Notes: a model not told the origin generated them from the letters alone. A stretch of 64,000 nucleotides of DNA from Hyperoplus lanceolatus (GCA_026929865.2 CM049405.1:24906001-24970000); one strand, 5' to 3'; shown: positions 35,574 through 48,152, numbered from the stretch's first letter. Program-made: numbers and translations.

Positions 35574-36015
35574 ACAGAGATATTATTTCCTATGAATAGG
35601 GCTCCCCACATGTATGCACACACCAGGCTGCAGCAGGACTAATTAATGTACCAAACGCACATAGTAGTGGAAGTGAGGGGGGATAGTAGATGATCATTGG
35701 CTACAATTGAGGTTAATGAAGAGTAATTCAGTAACTCATCAAAGCACAATGACATTCAGTGTGACTGGATAAAAAGGCTTCTTTGCTGTGTGTCTTCTGA
35801 TGGACAGTTCCATTTAAACACACAAGAGGAGGTGGATGGACGGAAGGAGAGCTGAGCCATGACAAATAAGAGTTAAGAGAGAATTCAGGGGTGTGGCATG
35901 ACCTGTTCAAATATGCCAACAGTGAGAACAACAAAGAAATGAAAAACACTCATGGGGTTTGTGTGTGGGGTGAGTGAGAGGAACGACAAATCACTAGAGC
36001 TTTAAAACTCTTAAA
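35574..36015. other. Gene-free interval
   Basis: No gene or repeat recognised. Confidence 0.4.
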
Positions 36016-36198
36016 TAGGCCTTTCACACCAAAAAGAACCATGAGCCAGTTCCGGGCTGGGTGCTGCTGGGGCCAGTTCAAAACTGGTTAAGCCTTATCA
36101 GTAGAGGTTGGAACCAGAGACCATGGAGCCGGCAAAAGAGACGTCCTGACGACTTAAACGCTGCTCTTGTGGCTAACGCTAAAGCTACCGCTAGCTTT

Positions 36199-38010
36199 AA
36201 GGCAAGGCAAGGCAAGGCAAGTTTATTTATATAGCACAATTCAGACACAAGGCCACTCAAAGTGCTTTACAGGGGCAAGATTAGAATACATAAAACACAT
36301 TATAAAACATTTAAAAGCGAATAAAAGAAGCAAATAAAAATTAAATAAAAATTAAAACTCGATTTAATAAAAGAAGCAAATAAAATGAAAATTGCAAGTT
36401 AAAAAGGAAACAAAAAAGTCTTCAGACTCGATTTAAAAGAACTGAGAGTTGCAGCAGACCTCAAGTTCTCTGGGAGTTTGTTCCAGATTGTTGGTGCATA
36501 AAAACTAAAAGCTGCTTCTCCTCGTTTAGTCCTAACTCTAGGGACTGTAAGTAGACCTGTCCCAGACGACCTAAGGGCTCTGGATGGTTCATAACTTATC
36601 AGCATATCAGTAATGTATTTTGGCCCTAAACCATTTAGTGCTTTATAAACCAACATCAGAATTTTGAAATCAATTCTTTGAGTGACTGGAAGCCAATGTA
36701 AAGACCTCAGAACTGGGGTAATGTGATCCACCTTTTTGGTCCTAGTGAGGACTCGAGCAGCAGCGTTCTGAATTAGCTGAAGCTGTCTGATTGATTTTTT
36801 TGGAAGGCCAGCAAGGACACTGTTACAGTAGTCAAGTCTACTAAAGATAAATGCATGGACAAGTTTTTCTAAATCTTGCTGAGACATAAGCCCTTTAATT
36901 ATTGATATGTTTTTTAGGTGGTAGTAGGCTGATTTATTGATTGATTTTATGTGTTTCTTGAAATTCAAGTCAGAGTCTACAACAACACCAAGATTTCTGG
37001 CTTGGGGTGTAGTTTCTAACATAATGGATGTAAGCTGTGCGCTGACTTTTAATTGTTCATCTTTGGCACCAAAGACAATTACTTCAGTTTTATCGTTGTT
37101 TAATTGAAGGAAATTTTGGCACATCCAATCATTGATTTGTTCAATGCACTTACTCAGTGCCTGTATTGGACTGTAGTCTCCTGGTGATATGGTTATGTAA
37201 ATTTGTGTGTCGTCTGCATAATTATGGTAGCATAATTTGTTCTTATTCATAATCTGAGCTAGTGGGAGCATGTAGATGTTAAATAGAAGAGGGCCAAGAA
37301 TGGAACCTTGGGGGACCCCGCATGTAATATTTGTCCGCTCAGATGTGAAATTGCCTATTGACACATAGTAGTCTCTATCCTTTAAGTAGGATTCAAACCA
37401 GCTTAGTACAGTTCCCGAAAGTCCAACCCAGTTTGCTAGTCGATCTAGTAATATGCTGTGGTCAACTGTGTCAAAAGCGGCACTGAGATCCAGTAAAACT
37501 AAGACAGAACTTTTGCCACTGTCTGTGTTTAAATGGATGTCATTGAGGACCTTAACCAGAGCAGTCTCAGTACTGTGGTGTTGTCGAAATCCTGACTGGA
37601 AGACATCAAAGCAGTTATTCATTGCTAAGTAGTTATTTAGCTGTTGATAAACAGCTTTTTCAATGATTTTACTTAAAAATGGTAGGTTAGATATGGGCCT
37701 ATAATTTTTCATGAGTGATGTATCTAGATTGTTCTTTTTTAAGAGTGGCTTGATGACTGCTGTTTTCAGGGCCTGTGGGAATACACCTGTCTGAAGGGAC
37801 ATATTGACAATTTGTAGAACATCTGAGGCCATACAGCTAAAAACAGTTTTAAAGAAGCCTGTGGGCAGAATGTCAAGGCAACAGGATGAGGAGTTCAGGT
37901 GTTGTATAATGTCCTCCAGGTTTTTGTGGTTTATAAGATAAAATTCTGTCATTGCATTTAAATTGATTTTAAGAGGGAACACATATGTTGAACTTAAGCA
38001 CAACAACAGC
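36199..38010 (-). mobile_element. L2-type LINE, 5'-truncated
   Basis: On the minus strand the element runs from about 38010 to 36199. It contains the C-terminal coding part (36399-38006), a ~200-bp 3' UTR with the familiar gctttacaggggc and tatataaataaac block seen reversed at 36220-36275, and a 3' tail of GCCTT/TTGCC pentamers at 36199-36219. Short tandem 3' repeats in place of poly(A) fit the CR1/L2 group. The endonuclease domain and 5' UTR are missing, as expected from incomplete target-primed reverse transcription. Confidence 0.82.
36399..38006 (-). CDS. L2-type LINE reverse transcriptase (C-terminal 535 aa)
   Basis: The frame is open for 535 residues and ends in the natural stop. RT landmarks in order: KTAVIKPLLKK (81-91), NYRPISNLPFLSKIIEKAV (101-119), LLDLSAAFDTVDH with the first catalytic Asp (171-183), GVPQGSILGPLLFN (230-243), NYADDTQIY with the catalytic Asp pair (262-270) and NDKTEVIVFG (304-313). 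The C-terminal region has SRLDYCNSVLAGLPKK (389-404), LIQNAAARVLTR (411-422) and LRSLHWLPV (433-441), usual in fish L2 ORF2. It copies LINE RNA at the target site. The start shown is only the first Met after the truncation. Lack of stops over 1.6 kb suggests a young insertion, but without endonuclease it cannot move. Confidence 0.88.
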   Translation of the reverse strand: MLCLSSTYVFPLKINLNAMTEFYLINHKNLEDIIQHLNSSSCCLDILPTGFFKTVFSCMASDVLQIVNMSLQTGVFPQALKTAVIKPLLKKNNLDTSLMKNYRPISNLPFLSKIIEKAVYQQLNNYLAMNNCFDVFQSGFRQHHSTETALVKVLNDIHLNTDSGKSSVLVLLDLSAAFDTVDHSILLDRLANWVGLSGTVLSWFESYLKDRDYYVSIGNFTSERTNITCGVPQGSILGPLLFNIYMLPLAQIMNKNKLCYHNYADDTQIYITISPGDYSPIQALSKCIEQINDWMCQNFLQLNNDKTEVIVFGAKDEQLKVSAQLTSIMLETTPQARNLGVVVDSDLNFKKHIKSINKSAYYHLKNISIIKGLMSQQDLEKLVHAFIFSRLDYCNSVLAGLPKKSIRQLQLIQNAAARVLTRTKKVDHITPVLRSLHWLPVTQRIDFKILMLVYKALNGLGPKYITDMLISYEPSRALRSSGTGLLTVPRVRTKRGEAAFSFYAPTIWNKLPENLRSAATLSSFKSSLKTFLFPF

Positions 38011-38041
38011 GGCGAATACGGTATTTTTACATGTCTCTGTT

Positions 38042-38079
<38 letters not shown>

Positions 38080-38803
38080 TGAGTGTGCGTCTATCCGTTT
38101 GTCTGTGTCCGTTTGTCTGTGTCGCCCTACTCGGCTCAGTGGGTTTACTTTCCTGTTACTTCAAAATAAAAGCCAACTCACGTTTGTCCAGTGAAATCCT
38201 AATGTGAAGCCAGTGAAATGCTTTTAATGTGAAGCCGCAGCCTTAATGCTCTATTTGTTTAACAGTAACTTATCTGCTGCGCACTGATCTAAAGATAGTG
38301 TTTTTTAATATAGAAAGCCGTGTCTCTGGCATTACCGGTGGTGACACAAGTTTATTTTGCTAAAAAAAACGGCACATTGTCCCGCACAAACGTAGTCTTT
38401 GTCCCACATCTGGTGAATTGGGATCTGGTCACCCTACTTTGCAAAGAGGACCCACAGCGTATTTTCGCCGGTCAATTTGATCGCTACGTTCGGTAATTAT
38501 GTTATGTTTACGTCTCGTAGTAGCGGTAGTAGCGGTGTTTTTAAATATGGCTGGCATGAGGTTTGAGCTTTGAGTTGGTCTGGTTGGTCAGGATAATCCC
38601 TCCATGAAGGTAAGGATAACCCCGCCCCCTGCCCCTGGCGTAAAAGCAGTTCTTGATTTAGACCCTGCTCAATCCTGGTGTTTGAGTTGAACCGGTTTTT
38701 ACAGGCCGGAGCCGGTTCTTTGGCGTTGTGAAACCAAAACACTGTCTCTAGCTCCGAACTAGCCCAGAACCGGCTCCGATTTTGCTGCGGTGTGAAAGGC
38801 CTA

Positions 38804-39476
38804 AAAGAGGTGACATTTTGTTTATTGGGAAACAAGGCCAACTTTGTCTGCAACGGTTGCTTCATTTTCTAGAGGTTGAACTAGAAATACCAATTGGGCA
38901 TACGATTGCAGGACAATTCAAGTACAGTGTCCGTAGGCAATGCTGTAAAGAAGGTAAAGAAGTGCTCCTAAGAAGCTATGACATGGTACAAGGTAACTGT
39001 GAGCTGACTATATGTAAGGGTGCAGGGACCTTTCAGTTCACGCTTGAGTCAGAGTGGACATCTGTGCAAACTTTGCAGAAAATCCCTCAAAGTGTTCACG
39101 AGGTAGTGCGTTCCTGAGGCATGAGGTCACAGTGATCTTGACCTTTGAACTATGACCTCCAAAATATGTTCAGTTCATCTTGGAGTCATTTTATTTATTT
39201 ACAGTATATGGAAGGCCTATGTATTTTCATTCTACCAGTGTCCATTTTTTCCAAAAAAATAAAAGCAGTACTCCACAAAACATGTCACCAGCCTTTTCAT
39301 TACACAAAGAAACAAGTGTCTCACCCCCAGCCCTGGAGGTTGTGACATGCTTCAAGCCGTTCAGAAAGCAAAGCAGACCCAGTCATCTTCCTCTGAGACT
39401 AAACAACAGCAAACTACAGAGTGGGATCAAGACCAACCGAGCCCGGCTGTCTGACTTACTCCCCCTGATTCACGCC
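38804..39476. other. Interval with a dispersed repeat piece
   Basis: The segment 39041-39185 (cttgagtcagagtggac, gaggtcacagtgatcttgacc, tatgacctccaaaat, cagttcatcttggagtc) resembles a dispersed fish repeat with alternating GACCTTTGAC motifs. No host gene is recognised. Confidence 0.4.

Positions 39477-39528
<52 letters not shown>
39477..39528. repeat. (CA)n microsatellite
   Basis: About 25 CA units. Confidence 0.97.
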
Positions 39529-39529
<1 letters not shown>

Positions 39530-39711
39530 TGACTTTCATCTGCCAAGACGTTAAATTTTCCACAATAGGAGGCAGTTTACTTTCATGACTCTCAACAGCT
39601 ACTGAAGTAAAGAGTCCCACCCAGCTCATTTCTGATAACAGTGTCAAAGCCATGGAACTCTCCCATATATTAAGCTCAACCCCAAGTGCTGGAGAATGCC
39701 AACTGCAAGCA

Positions 39712-39729
39712 GGGGGGGGGGGGGGGGGG
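39712..39729. repeat. Poly-G run (G18)
   Basis: Eighteen consecutive G in otherwise ordinary sequence. Confidence 0.9.
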
Positions 39730-41677
39730 ATACAGTATGTGACTGTGTGTGTTATCTGATGGGAGGCATGGGGCTACCGTCACTATACATACTGTAGGCA
39801 CACCTTCATATTTTTGGTGTTGGCAACTTTAGTTAGTGCAAAGCCACAGTCACACACTCGTCACCTTGTAAAAGTGTCTTTATGGTGTTTTGGGGGACTT
39901 TTGGGAACGTGGGAACACACACAAACACAGATGTGATACTGAATCTGCCCATAGAGAGAGGGATGACTCAGAGTGTTTACTGTTGTCACAAACCACGCAT
40001 GGCTCATAGAGGCAAGAAGAACTGGGAGTCCAGTTAAGTCTTGAGTCATAATACCTCTTTGACATTAAATGAAGTACTTTCCAGTAGAGATCAGCTTTTT
40101 TGAGAATCTGTTTGAATGAACATCATCCCACTTGACTGGATGGATGAGGTTTGTGACACATGTGTCCACTCCCCTGTGTTCCTGGATCAGAAGACTTTGG
40201 CTCAGTGCTCAGCTTGATTTCATTATGCAGCTTTAAGTGGATAAGTCACAACACAAATATCACCACTGCTAAAGTGGCCATGAGTCAACAGCCTCAACAA
40301 AATGTATGCAATGACATTGGGACGGAGCAATTCTGCATTTATAAAGATTTATTCATTCATTAATATTGATTTTTTTTTCTCTCCGCCTGCAACACTATAA
40401 AGAAATGTTTCAGGCTTTCTGTGCAGAGTAATATGAATATGAAACAATAAACAAGGTGTGGGCTGACACTCATTGAACACAGTAATATAATGTCTGCATG
40501 ATTTGCAAGTCCGGCAACATAACCCCTGAATATATGACGTTAATGTATTCATCTTGCATTGCAATTGAGATGGCAGTTTTATTTATTTTACAGAAAGCCT
40601 CTGTTAGAAACTGGAGGTGTCTAGCCAAAGATGCGATCGAGTGGCATTATGGGAAATGTAGGATACAGCGTTCTTGGTACTTGGACCCATATTCCCAAAT
40701 AAAAGTCAGGATATCTTGGCCCACGAATACCATGACTTTGAAAATATGTCTCTTTCCAGTTTTCCCAGCTTTATAGAAATGTAATGTTGAACCAATAATA
40801 TCCCATTTAAAAAATATAGTAGGCCTACTGAAGTATTTAATTAACATGCAAGTAACGTGCACATTTTTTTTAAAATCTCATTTCACACAGTATGACAGTA
40901 CCTTTTCTGGAAACTGATATATTCTCCATGTCACATTTGGTATCTTTAGGAACTTTGGTATCGCCATTGGCATTTAACATGGAGTTCTATGGGTTTGAAC
41001 AATGTTCTGGCTGAACCGCATTATGTAATGTATAATGAGCACGCACCACACCACGTTTCAAATCTATGAGTCGGATTAAGTTTTAAAAAATGAAGCAACC
41101 CCGTAAGCTATTCTAATTACAGAGTCGATGCAACTTTAATGTGTTAATAAACACAGTCTTCAGCTATGATCATTTGGTGTTGACAAGTGTTAATTGGAGT
41201 CTTGTTTATCTGCCTCAGAAAGTTATACCTGGCAGCTGTCCAAAAACTAAATGAACTCTGATGGTTGTGTACTTGCACCAGCACTAGGCATTTTCATTTG
41301 AACACTCAGCAACTTGAATTAACACTGATTATTTGGCGGTACACTAAGTAGAAGCTCAGCGTTCTACTCCTTAGATAATCACACATTAAAATCTTGCTCA
41401 TTAGTTGTCGTTTTTTTAAGTGAAAGGAACATGCTGTTGCTACCTCCTATACTTCAAATAAGAGTCAAAAGTGTCAAATGGTGGAAGCTACTGCCTACTG
41501 AAGACTGCTGGACCCCCATCCTATAGTTCTGGCCTTCTATGTAAAGCAGGCCCATTATTAAATAGGGGGAACTAAATTGTTTGCAAGACACAGCTCCTGT
41601 TACAAGGATTAAGGACAATGCTTAACACGGCTGTTGAGCATTATTACGTAGTTTCAATGCAACGTCGGGCACAATTA
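39730..41677. other. Gene-free interval
   Basis: No gene or element recognised in about 1.9 kb. Confidence 0.4.
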
Positions 41678-41700
41678 CACGCACACGCACACGCACACGC

Positions 41701-41731
<31 letters not shown>
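41678..41731. repeat. Imperfect (CA)n/(CACACG)n microsatellite
   Basis: Five CACACG hexamers run into pure CA. Confidence 0.95.
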
Positions 41732-42334
41732 AAACATGGATCCATTCACACACTGTATTATTGCTTTCATCGTAACAAAGAACCAAGTTTATTCAAGATC
41801 GTTAGATATTCGTAACCAGTCAATGCCAAACTGCTCGCCTATTATCCCACTATTATTCAAATAATTTTTTTCTCTCTTCTACCCTGCATCGCAGCACAGC
41901 AGCTTCATTGTTCTCCTGTTCATAACGGAGATTAAAGAACACTTTAAGTGGCTCTACAATTGCCAAGGGGGAGAAGAGCCCATCTTTGGCTACACAATTA
42001 TTGTTTTCATGTAATTAATAGAAAATGAGGTAAGCTTTCTTTTTTCAATAAACCAGTGAAAGGACAGACAGCAGGTACAAAAGATGCTTTTGTTCCTTGT
42101 ATTTTCTTTTTTTTAACAGTCTTAAAAGCTACGAGAGCCTTATTGTTGATGGGATGAATGTAGGCTAACACAGCTGTGCAGATAACATTCAGTGGGGGAA
42201 AAAAAGAGGAGCTGTCAGTGGAGGGCAAACCAACCAGTCAAGCAGCAAGCTGGATAGCTACGCTGCTACGCTTATGATCACAATTGGCTGAAAGAAAAAT
42301 TGAAAGACACACAAAGGGAAAGAGCTTGTGATAT

Positions 42335-42337
<3 letters not shown>
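41732..42337. other. Gene-free interval
   Basis: No gene or element recognised. Confidence 0.4.
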
Positions 42338-42414
<77 letters not shown>

Positions 42415-42483
42415 GCGTGTGCGTGTGTGTGTGCGTGTGTGTGTGCGTGTGCTGTGTGTGTGCGTGTGTGTGTGTGTGTGTGT
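42338..42483. repeat. (GT)n microsatellite, interrupted 3' half
   Basis: About 35 pure GT units, then GTGTGC-type hexamers. All the frames that cross it are low-complexity artefacts. Confidence 0.97.
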
Positions 42484-44732
42484 GGGAGGGCGCTTTGGCA
42501 ATTGTCTGACTGTTTTGACTTTTTGGCATGATGGCCGTTGCTATGTAAAGAGTGCCTGAGGGTAACACATGGACTCACCTGTGTGGAAAAAGCAAGAGCC
42601 ACTGTCTTTACTGTATAAGCTCTTATCTTGTACCAGGCCCTGGCTTAATAACAGCGTGTTAAAGCATTTGGTTCCTTTAAGCTTAGGCAGACAAGGTATG
42701 CAAAACACAGAGCAAACACAAGAGAGAAGAATGCAACTCCCGTCAGCACACGCCTCCCGAGTTCAAAGATACATTTGACTGCAAGTGTGAAATGATTGCT
42801 CCTCAGTTTGAACCAATTATGGTTGTGCATGATTGAAAGCCGTAAGAATCCCCGGCGCTCACCCCAGGGGAATTCTTTTTTCCCCGTTTTCATACTTTCT
42901 CGTGACTTCACTTGTCTGTGAGAGCGCAGCCTTCCTGTCTTTGTCTAAATCTGAACTAGTGAAAACAGTAAAAGTATAGTTCACACTTTTCCATGCTAAA
43001 AAAAACATGGCGCTACAAAGTAAAACAGTCGTTTCTAGTACATGTTTTCTGTAATGTAAACATTACGGCCCCAGAAGACACAAGTGCATTTCAACACCAC
43101 TTACTTTGTCCTCATTACCTCTCCTTTAACTTTCATTTGTCTGCGACGCTGTCTTGACAATTAAGTTTTAGTACAACACAGAGGCTAATGTGAAAATTAG
43201 CCTAGCTCTAAAACAAAAAAAACATATCTTTAAGTGCTTGAACACACTGCTTTTTGTTGAACCCCAAACTTTAAAGCACAAAGACATTGTCTTCATCGCA
43301 ACAGTTGACTACCAACTGCCAATTGATAATGAATGGACGTTGTGTTTTGAAATGAGGAAGAGAGTGAACAATACACTCATCAAAGGGGGTTTCTGCAGGA
43401 AGTAGTCTAGAGTGGCATAATAACTTCCATTGTAGTTTCCATAGTTGTCTATCTGCTTCGCCACCGAGAAGAAATGAAGTGAAACAATATTTTATTTACT
43501 CAGTCACGTTGAGGAAATATTACTAAATACAATTGAGAGAATTAAGTTGGAAATGAATGTGAAAATTATAAAACATATTACCGGTTGACTACAAATTGAT
43601 GGCGAGAGAGCAGTCACCAATGGCAGCTTCCATGTCACCCACTGTCAAGAGCAATTCATTATAACTTAGTCCCGATTTGGCAAAACATTAAGCATTTCCT
43701 TATATGAAAACTATGACTTCACAATATGCTCCATGTTTCCCATCTTAATGCAGGAGAACAGACAATATTTGTTCCCTCAAATAACACACAGCCTAAAGTT
43801 ACGGCTTTATTCTGATAATATAACGACTTAAATATTTTTTTATTTTTATTTAACGTGTCCCAAAGACTCAGTTGTACATTATAAAAGAACATATAAATAA
43901 AATAAAAGAGAGTTTAATCAAATCTAAAATAACTAAATTATTTCATGCCATACGTGTATGCAGGAGGTAGGCAGGGAATCTGTATTGTGTATTGTGTATG
44001 CTCTCAACCACCTCATGATCATGTTTCTATAAGAACAATCTAAAGCATATTAGTATATCTTGGTAATATATGCGGCTACAGCAAATAAAAGAAAATACAG
44101 TGCAGTGCAGTAACTACATTTTGAGTCAATTACTTCCCTTTTGAAAATAGCCATGAGAAAGAAAAACAATGCAGGGCGGACCAAAATGCATTGCGATTCA
44201 CTGTTTTGTTGTTGTTGTTGCAACCTAGCTAATTCTGTTTTTATTAGCCGTCAGTTGGCTGTCACGTTACAGTTCTTGTGATGTGAACTGTGCAGTGGAA
44301 TGACAGCGTGCAGATGGAAGGGGGGAGGATGAACGTTAGATAAATCAGCTAAATGAATTAAGGCTTATGAACAAAAAAAGAATAAGATATCTCCATCCCA
44401 AACCAAAAATAAATCAAATGTCACAGCTGTTATCATTAGCACCAAAATATAAACATCTGGATATAGTCTTCTGTGTGCCAGATGAGTGCGTCTTGTCACC
44501 AGGACTGCTGTCAATCACTGGGAAAACAGAGACCATCTAAGAGTCCTTACCCCTGTACTGACAACATGGTTTATCTGAAGTTTGATTGGACCTCAGTTGG
44601 GTTAATCGAGTTTACTTTTAGATATTGGATAGTGTCAAGTGCAGCCAAAATGCCTTAGTTTCCACAGTTATATAAACTAATTACATTTTTATTCGATTTG
44701 AGAGTACATTTTCTTTCTATTGAGTGAGTGTT
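42484..44732. other. Gene-free interval
   Basis: AT-rich, with a (TTG) run at 44206-44220. No gene recognised. Confidence 0.4.
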
Positions 44733-45404
44733 TCTGAAGGTTTTACTCAAAACCGATATAAGTGTTATTTTAAACCAAGATTGCGTTTGTTGAACAATAG
44801 TCTCTTGTATCGCTCATACCTGCAACATGAATGGCACTGCCTTCAACCTGGAGCTAAGCTTTTGACTGTACTGCTAATTATTTTATCTTAGCATGCTAAG
44901 AGGCTAAACTGAGAGGATGAATATGGTAAACATCAGCCGATTTACATTAGTGTTTTAGTATAGTGAATGTTAGCATGCTGACATTGGTAGCTCAGTGAAC
45001 AGCTGCATGGCTGCAGAGAAGTCTGGTGTGTATTTTTTTGCTCTGATGTTGTACATGATGACTGCATAACTTCAACTGAAGAGCTCTACAAATAATGTGT
45101 TTTTTCGTTAAATTATTATCAATGCATACATACTTTTTGAAAGCATAATAATTGTCAAATGTAACTATTTCTGAAAAATCGGCATAAAAAAAGTATGTAC
45201 AAATATCACTACAAATAATCTCCCCACTATCTGTCAATTGCTGATAGACAAGACCTTTTCATTTTACTTTGAAAAGTTTCACTAGGTCACAGATGACAGT
45301 GACATGTCATAAGGAGGACAGGCAAGTTTCACATGAACACTTAAGACGCCTGAAATAGCTTTTAATACCTGTTGAGATTATAGGTGGATGAATATGTTTC
45401 CAAT
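44733..45404. repeat. Direct duplication, copy 2
   Basis: This is the partner of 34908-35573. It carries cctgcaacatgaatggcactgc, gatgaatatggtaaacatc, tagcatgctgacatt and, at the end, the well-kept block 45265-45403. The last block is visibly more similar between copies than the rest. Confidence 0.65.
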
Positions 45405-46380
45405 GTTGCACTGACAACATACCTGCCTTCACCTGAATCATCTCCACCCTCAAACAGGTTCAAAACAAACAATGTTCAGCTACTGTTTCTCTCACGTCCA
45501 GTCTGTGTGTGTGTGTGTGTGTGCGTGTGTGCACGCGCATGTGCGTGCGTGCGTGTGTGTGTCTGTACACGTCCACATTGGCAAAATTGTTAAACATCCT
45601 CAGCTGTCAATGCATAAGGGTAGGATAGGTTACAGATAATAGCTCCCACATCTAACAAGAAAAACACAAGGAAACTAACTAACCTGCCAAGACCACTTCA
45701 GCGCGGGTTCCAATTTCCCCTCTTAAAAGCTTTTGCTCAACTATCCCAGGTGCCAAAGAAATTAGGAGGACATTCCACGGCAGTGTGATGTGCATGAAGA
45801 TTAAGGGAGTAGGTGGGTGTTCTGGTGTATCTCACGTGGTACATGTACACTCATTTCCGCTGCTTTGAATTGTGATTTGTTGCATTGCTCCTTTTTTTTT
45901 GCCTGTTGGGCATGGCACTGACGCTCTCACCTTTGTAGTTGTGTGGAGCATGTGTCTGCTGTCTGGAAAGCTGAAGGGGGGGCCTGGGGAGAAGATCCAG
46001 AGCCTGTGCTTTCAAGAAGCTATAACTGAAGATAAATGCACATGTCACAAGCCCCATTCCCCGATCCAGTGCCCACATGTAAACAATGGAAAAAAAGCTT
46101 GCTCTCTTTCATCTCTCCACCGGCATGCAGAGAAACGGGGGAATGATGAGGGCCAAACCAACCTCACCTGAAGCCATGAAACCTAGTGAGAACCCTGTAC
46201 CTGGAGCATGTTTGTACACCTTAGGAAATGTGCAGAGGAAAGTGGGCAACCATAGAAACAAAGGCTTTTTTCCCCATAGCTGGAGCTAATCTCTGTAGAA
46301 CTTCAAAGGTGAGCAAAGCCATGCAATGCAAGCAGGCCATAGACTTGAGGAGGGAGAAGCCTGCACTGGTAAACAGTGTT
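45405..46380. other. Gene-free interval with a GT array
   Basis: An imperfect GT/GCGT array lies at 45506-45561. No gene recognised. Confidence 0.4.
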
Positions 46381-46490
46381 GGAGTCAGAGGCTCAGTCCT
46401 CATCCCAGCAGACCTGTGGCCGGTTATCTGCATGTCCTCCCCTCTTTGCCCCATTTCCTCTGTCTCTCCAAATCTGTCTAATAAAGAGAA
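46381..46490 (+). mobile_element. SINE 3' piece
   Basis: The block gacctgtggccgg, catgtcctcccctc, tgccccatttcctc, tctgtctaataaag matches the reverse complement of 18523-18610. The upstream gaggctcagtcctcatc also fits this teleost SINE. The tRNA head is not clear. Confidence 0.6.
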
Positions 46491-47153
46491 ATACACCCAA
46501 AAAATAAAATATATACAGTATATATAAAAACATTAAAAAGATAAATAAATGGAGTGTTCTTTTGCACTGCCACACACCAATGTCATAAATCATTTGTAAA
46601 CAGACAATCATTCAATATGTCGCTGCAGTACACTATTACGAAGTCAACACAGCCCAAACAATATGTGCAATCATATGGAATATTGCTCTGTGCCTAATGC
46701 ATGTGGTAACAGTTGCTATGTTTGTATGTGCCTGATTGTAGTGTGTATGGTGTGTGTTTATTGTGTTCTCTCTGTCACCTTAATAAACCATTAAACACCT
46801 ATCCAAACTGGACTGTTTCACTGACATGTACCTGGAAAGTCCCTACTAACTTGGACAGTCGCCCCCAATGTCACTCTGTCCTTTTCACTGAGTGGCAGGA
46901 GTAAGGGATCATGTGATGTTTTCCATTTCTTCACTACTGCTGGCTGGATGAACATTCTGTCATGCCAACAGTCAAAGGTGTCATACCGGAAAATCTGCGG
47001 TTGCATTGCAGTGAAGATCTGACGCTAGATACAAACGACAAAGAAGTTTTTTTTATAGTAACATTTCCTGTAATTTCATCTGAACCAGCTGCCAGAGATC
47101 TGTACGGCTCCCTGTCAATCTACCCCTATCAGTCTAGCTGTCAGTCTGTCTAA

Positions 47154-47155
<2 letters not shown>
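46491..47155. other. Gene-free interval
   Basis: Short frames at 46713-46904 and 46818-47006 overlap on opposite strands and have no domain. Confidence 0.4.

Positions 47156-47247
<92 letters not shown>
47156..47247. repeat. (CA)n microsatellite
   Basis: About 45 CA units. Confidence 0.97.
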
Positions 47248-47250
<3 letters not shown>

Positions 47251-47294
47251 GCTAAAACGAATGCAGTCAAACGCAACAGTACTGTAGTAAGCGA

Positions 47295-47489
47295 TTAAAG
47301 TCATATGATCTTCAGTTGTTGTTTGAAGTCAGTGATGGATTGTTTTGCATTATACACGGAAGTGTTTTGTTATTTAGCCTACCTGAAGGGATATAAATAG
47401 AGTGAGCAAAAAGATAGGAAAACTTGTCTCTAGAAAAACTGGGGGAAACTTTGTGAAAAAAGTGTATTTTGCATAATATGTGACCTTTA
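47295..47489 (-). mobile_element. T2 TTAA-target MITE, short derivative
   Basis: On the minus strand it begins ctaaaGGTCACATATTATGC at 47489, the T2 left end. A TTAAAG at 47295 with catatgatc may be the other end. If so it is a ~195-bp deletion derivative. It shares its border with the T1 copy that follows. Confidence 0.5.
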
Positions 47490-47778
47490 GGGCGAGACAC
47501 GGTAGGCAACACCTGTGGTAAATGTTGCGATTTTGGCCTATCTAGCTTCCAAAATGTTGCTTTTGTCTTTTTTCTTACTAGTAAATAATGAAAGGTCCAG
47601 AATTTACATTAAGGTGTTTATTTGACCAAAACATGTGTTTGGGTCTTTCTTAGTTAGATATTGGGAAAAATGTGCAAATTTATTCAAACAATTCTGAAAA
47701 GAATCGTCATACAAAAAAATATTATTTTAATGTAAGTTAAAAATCTAACCCTATTCACCTGCACTGTCTGGCCCTTAA
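47486..47778 (-). mobile_element. T1 TTAA-target MITE, short derivative
   Basis: The plus-strand left edge reads TTTAGGGCGAGACACGGTAGGC; the right edge reads CCCTATTCACCTGCACTGTCTGGCCC followed by TTAA (47775-47778). The 290-bp body keeps the aggtgtttatttgacc and cttactagt landmarks of the T1 right half. Confidence 0.75.
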
Positions 47779-48152
47779 TAAATGATCTTAGTGCTTGTTG
47801 TTTCTCTCCACTATAGCGGTGTGGGAGTGTGGGCTCAGCGGAGCAGGGCGAGGTGGGAGTTGGTGGGAGTGTGTACCATCCTGGAGAGAGAGAGAGAGAG
47901 AGGTGAGTCTCCCGCCAGAGGGGAGAGCAATCATGCATTTCACATTTTTAATTAATGCAAATGGTTGCCAAGCAGCTCTCCGCTCCGTCTGTCTCTCGTT
48001 TCAATCAATCATGATAAGCCTTGACTGTGCTGTGTGTGTGTGTGAGAGAAACAGTTAAGAGGAGCACAGAGAGATAGAGCGCATCACCGAACAGGTTTAG
48101 CAATGGAAGAAGAGGAAGTAAAAGGGAAAGGCAGGGACTTAACATTGTAATA
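47779..48152. other. Gene-free interval
   Basis: A GA run lies at 47884-47902. No gene recognised. Confidence 0.4.

Larger units (their letters stand above)
36016..38803. mobile_element. TIR DNA transposon split by an L2 LINE
   Basis: The left end TAGGCCTTTCACACC pairs with GGTGTGAAAGGCCTA at 38789-38803. The subterminal sequence (agttccgggct, and aaccggctcc with gagccggttc on the other side) is also inverted. Without the LINE the element is about 980 bp. The ends would fit hAT or PIF/Harbinger, but neither an 8-bp nor a TWA target duplication is clear, so I leave the superfamily open. The internal piece 38011-38690 holds a GT array (38047-38078). No transposase frame is seen. Confidence 0.7.

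Noticed and set aside
42338-42483. CRISPR-like or satellite array
   Set aside because: The unit is a dinucleotide or hexamer without spacers; it is a plain microsatellite.
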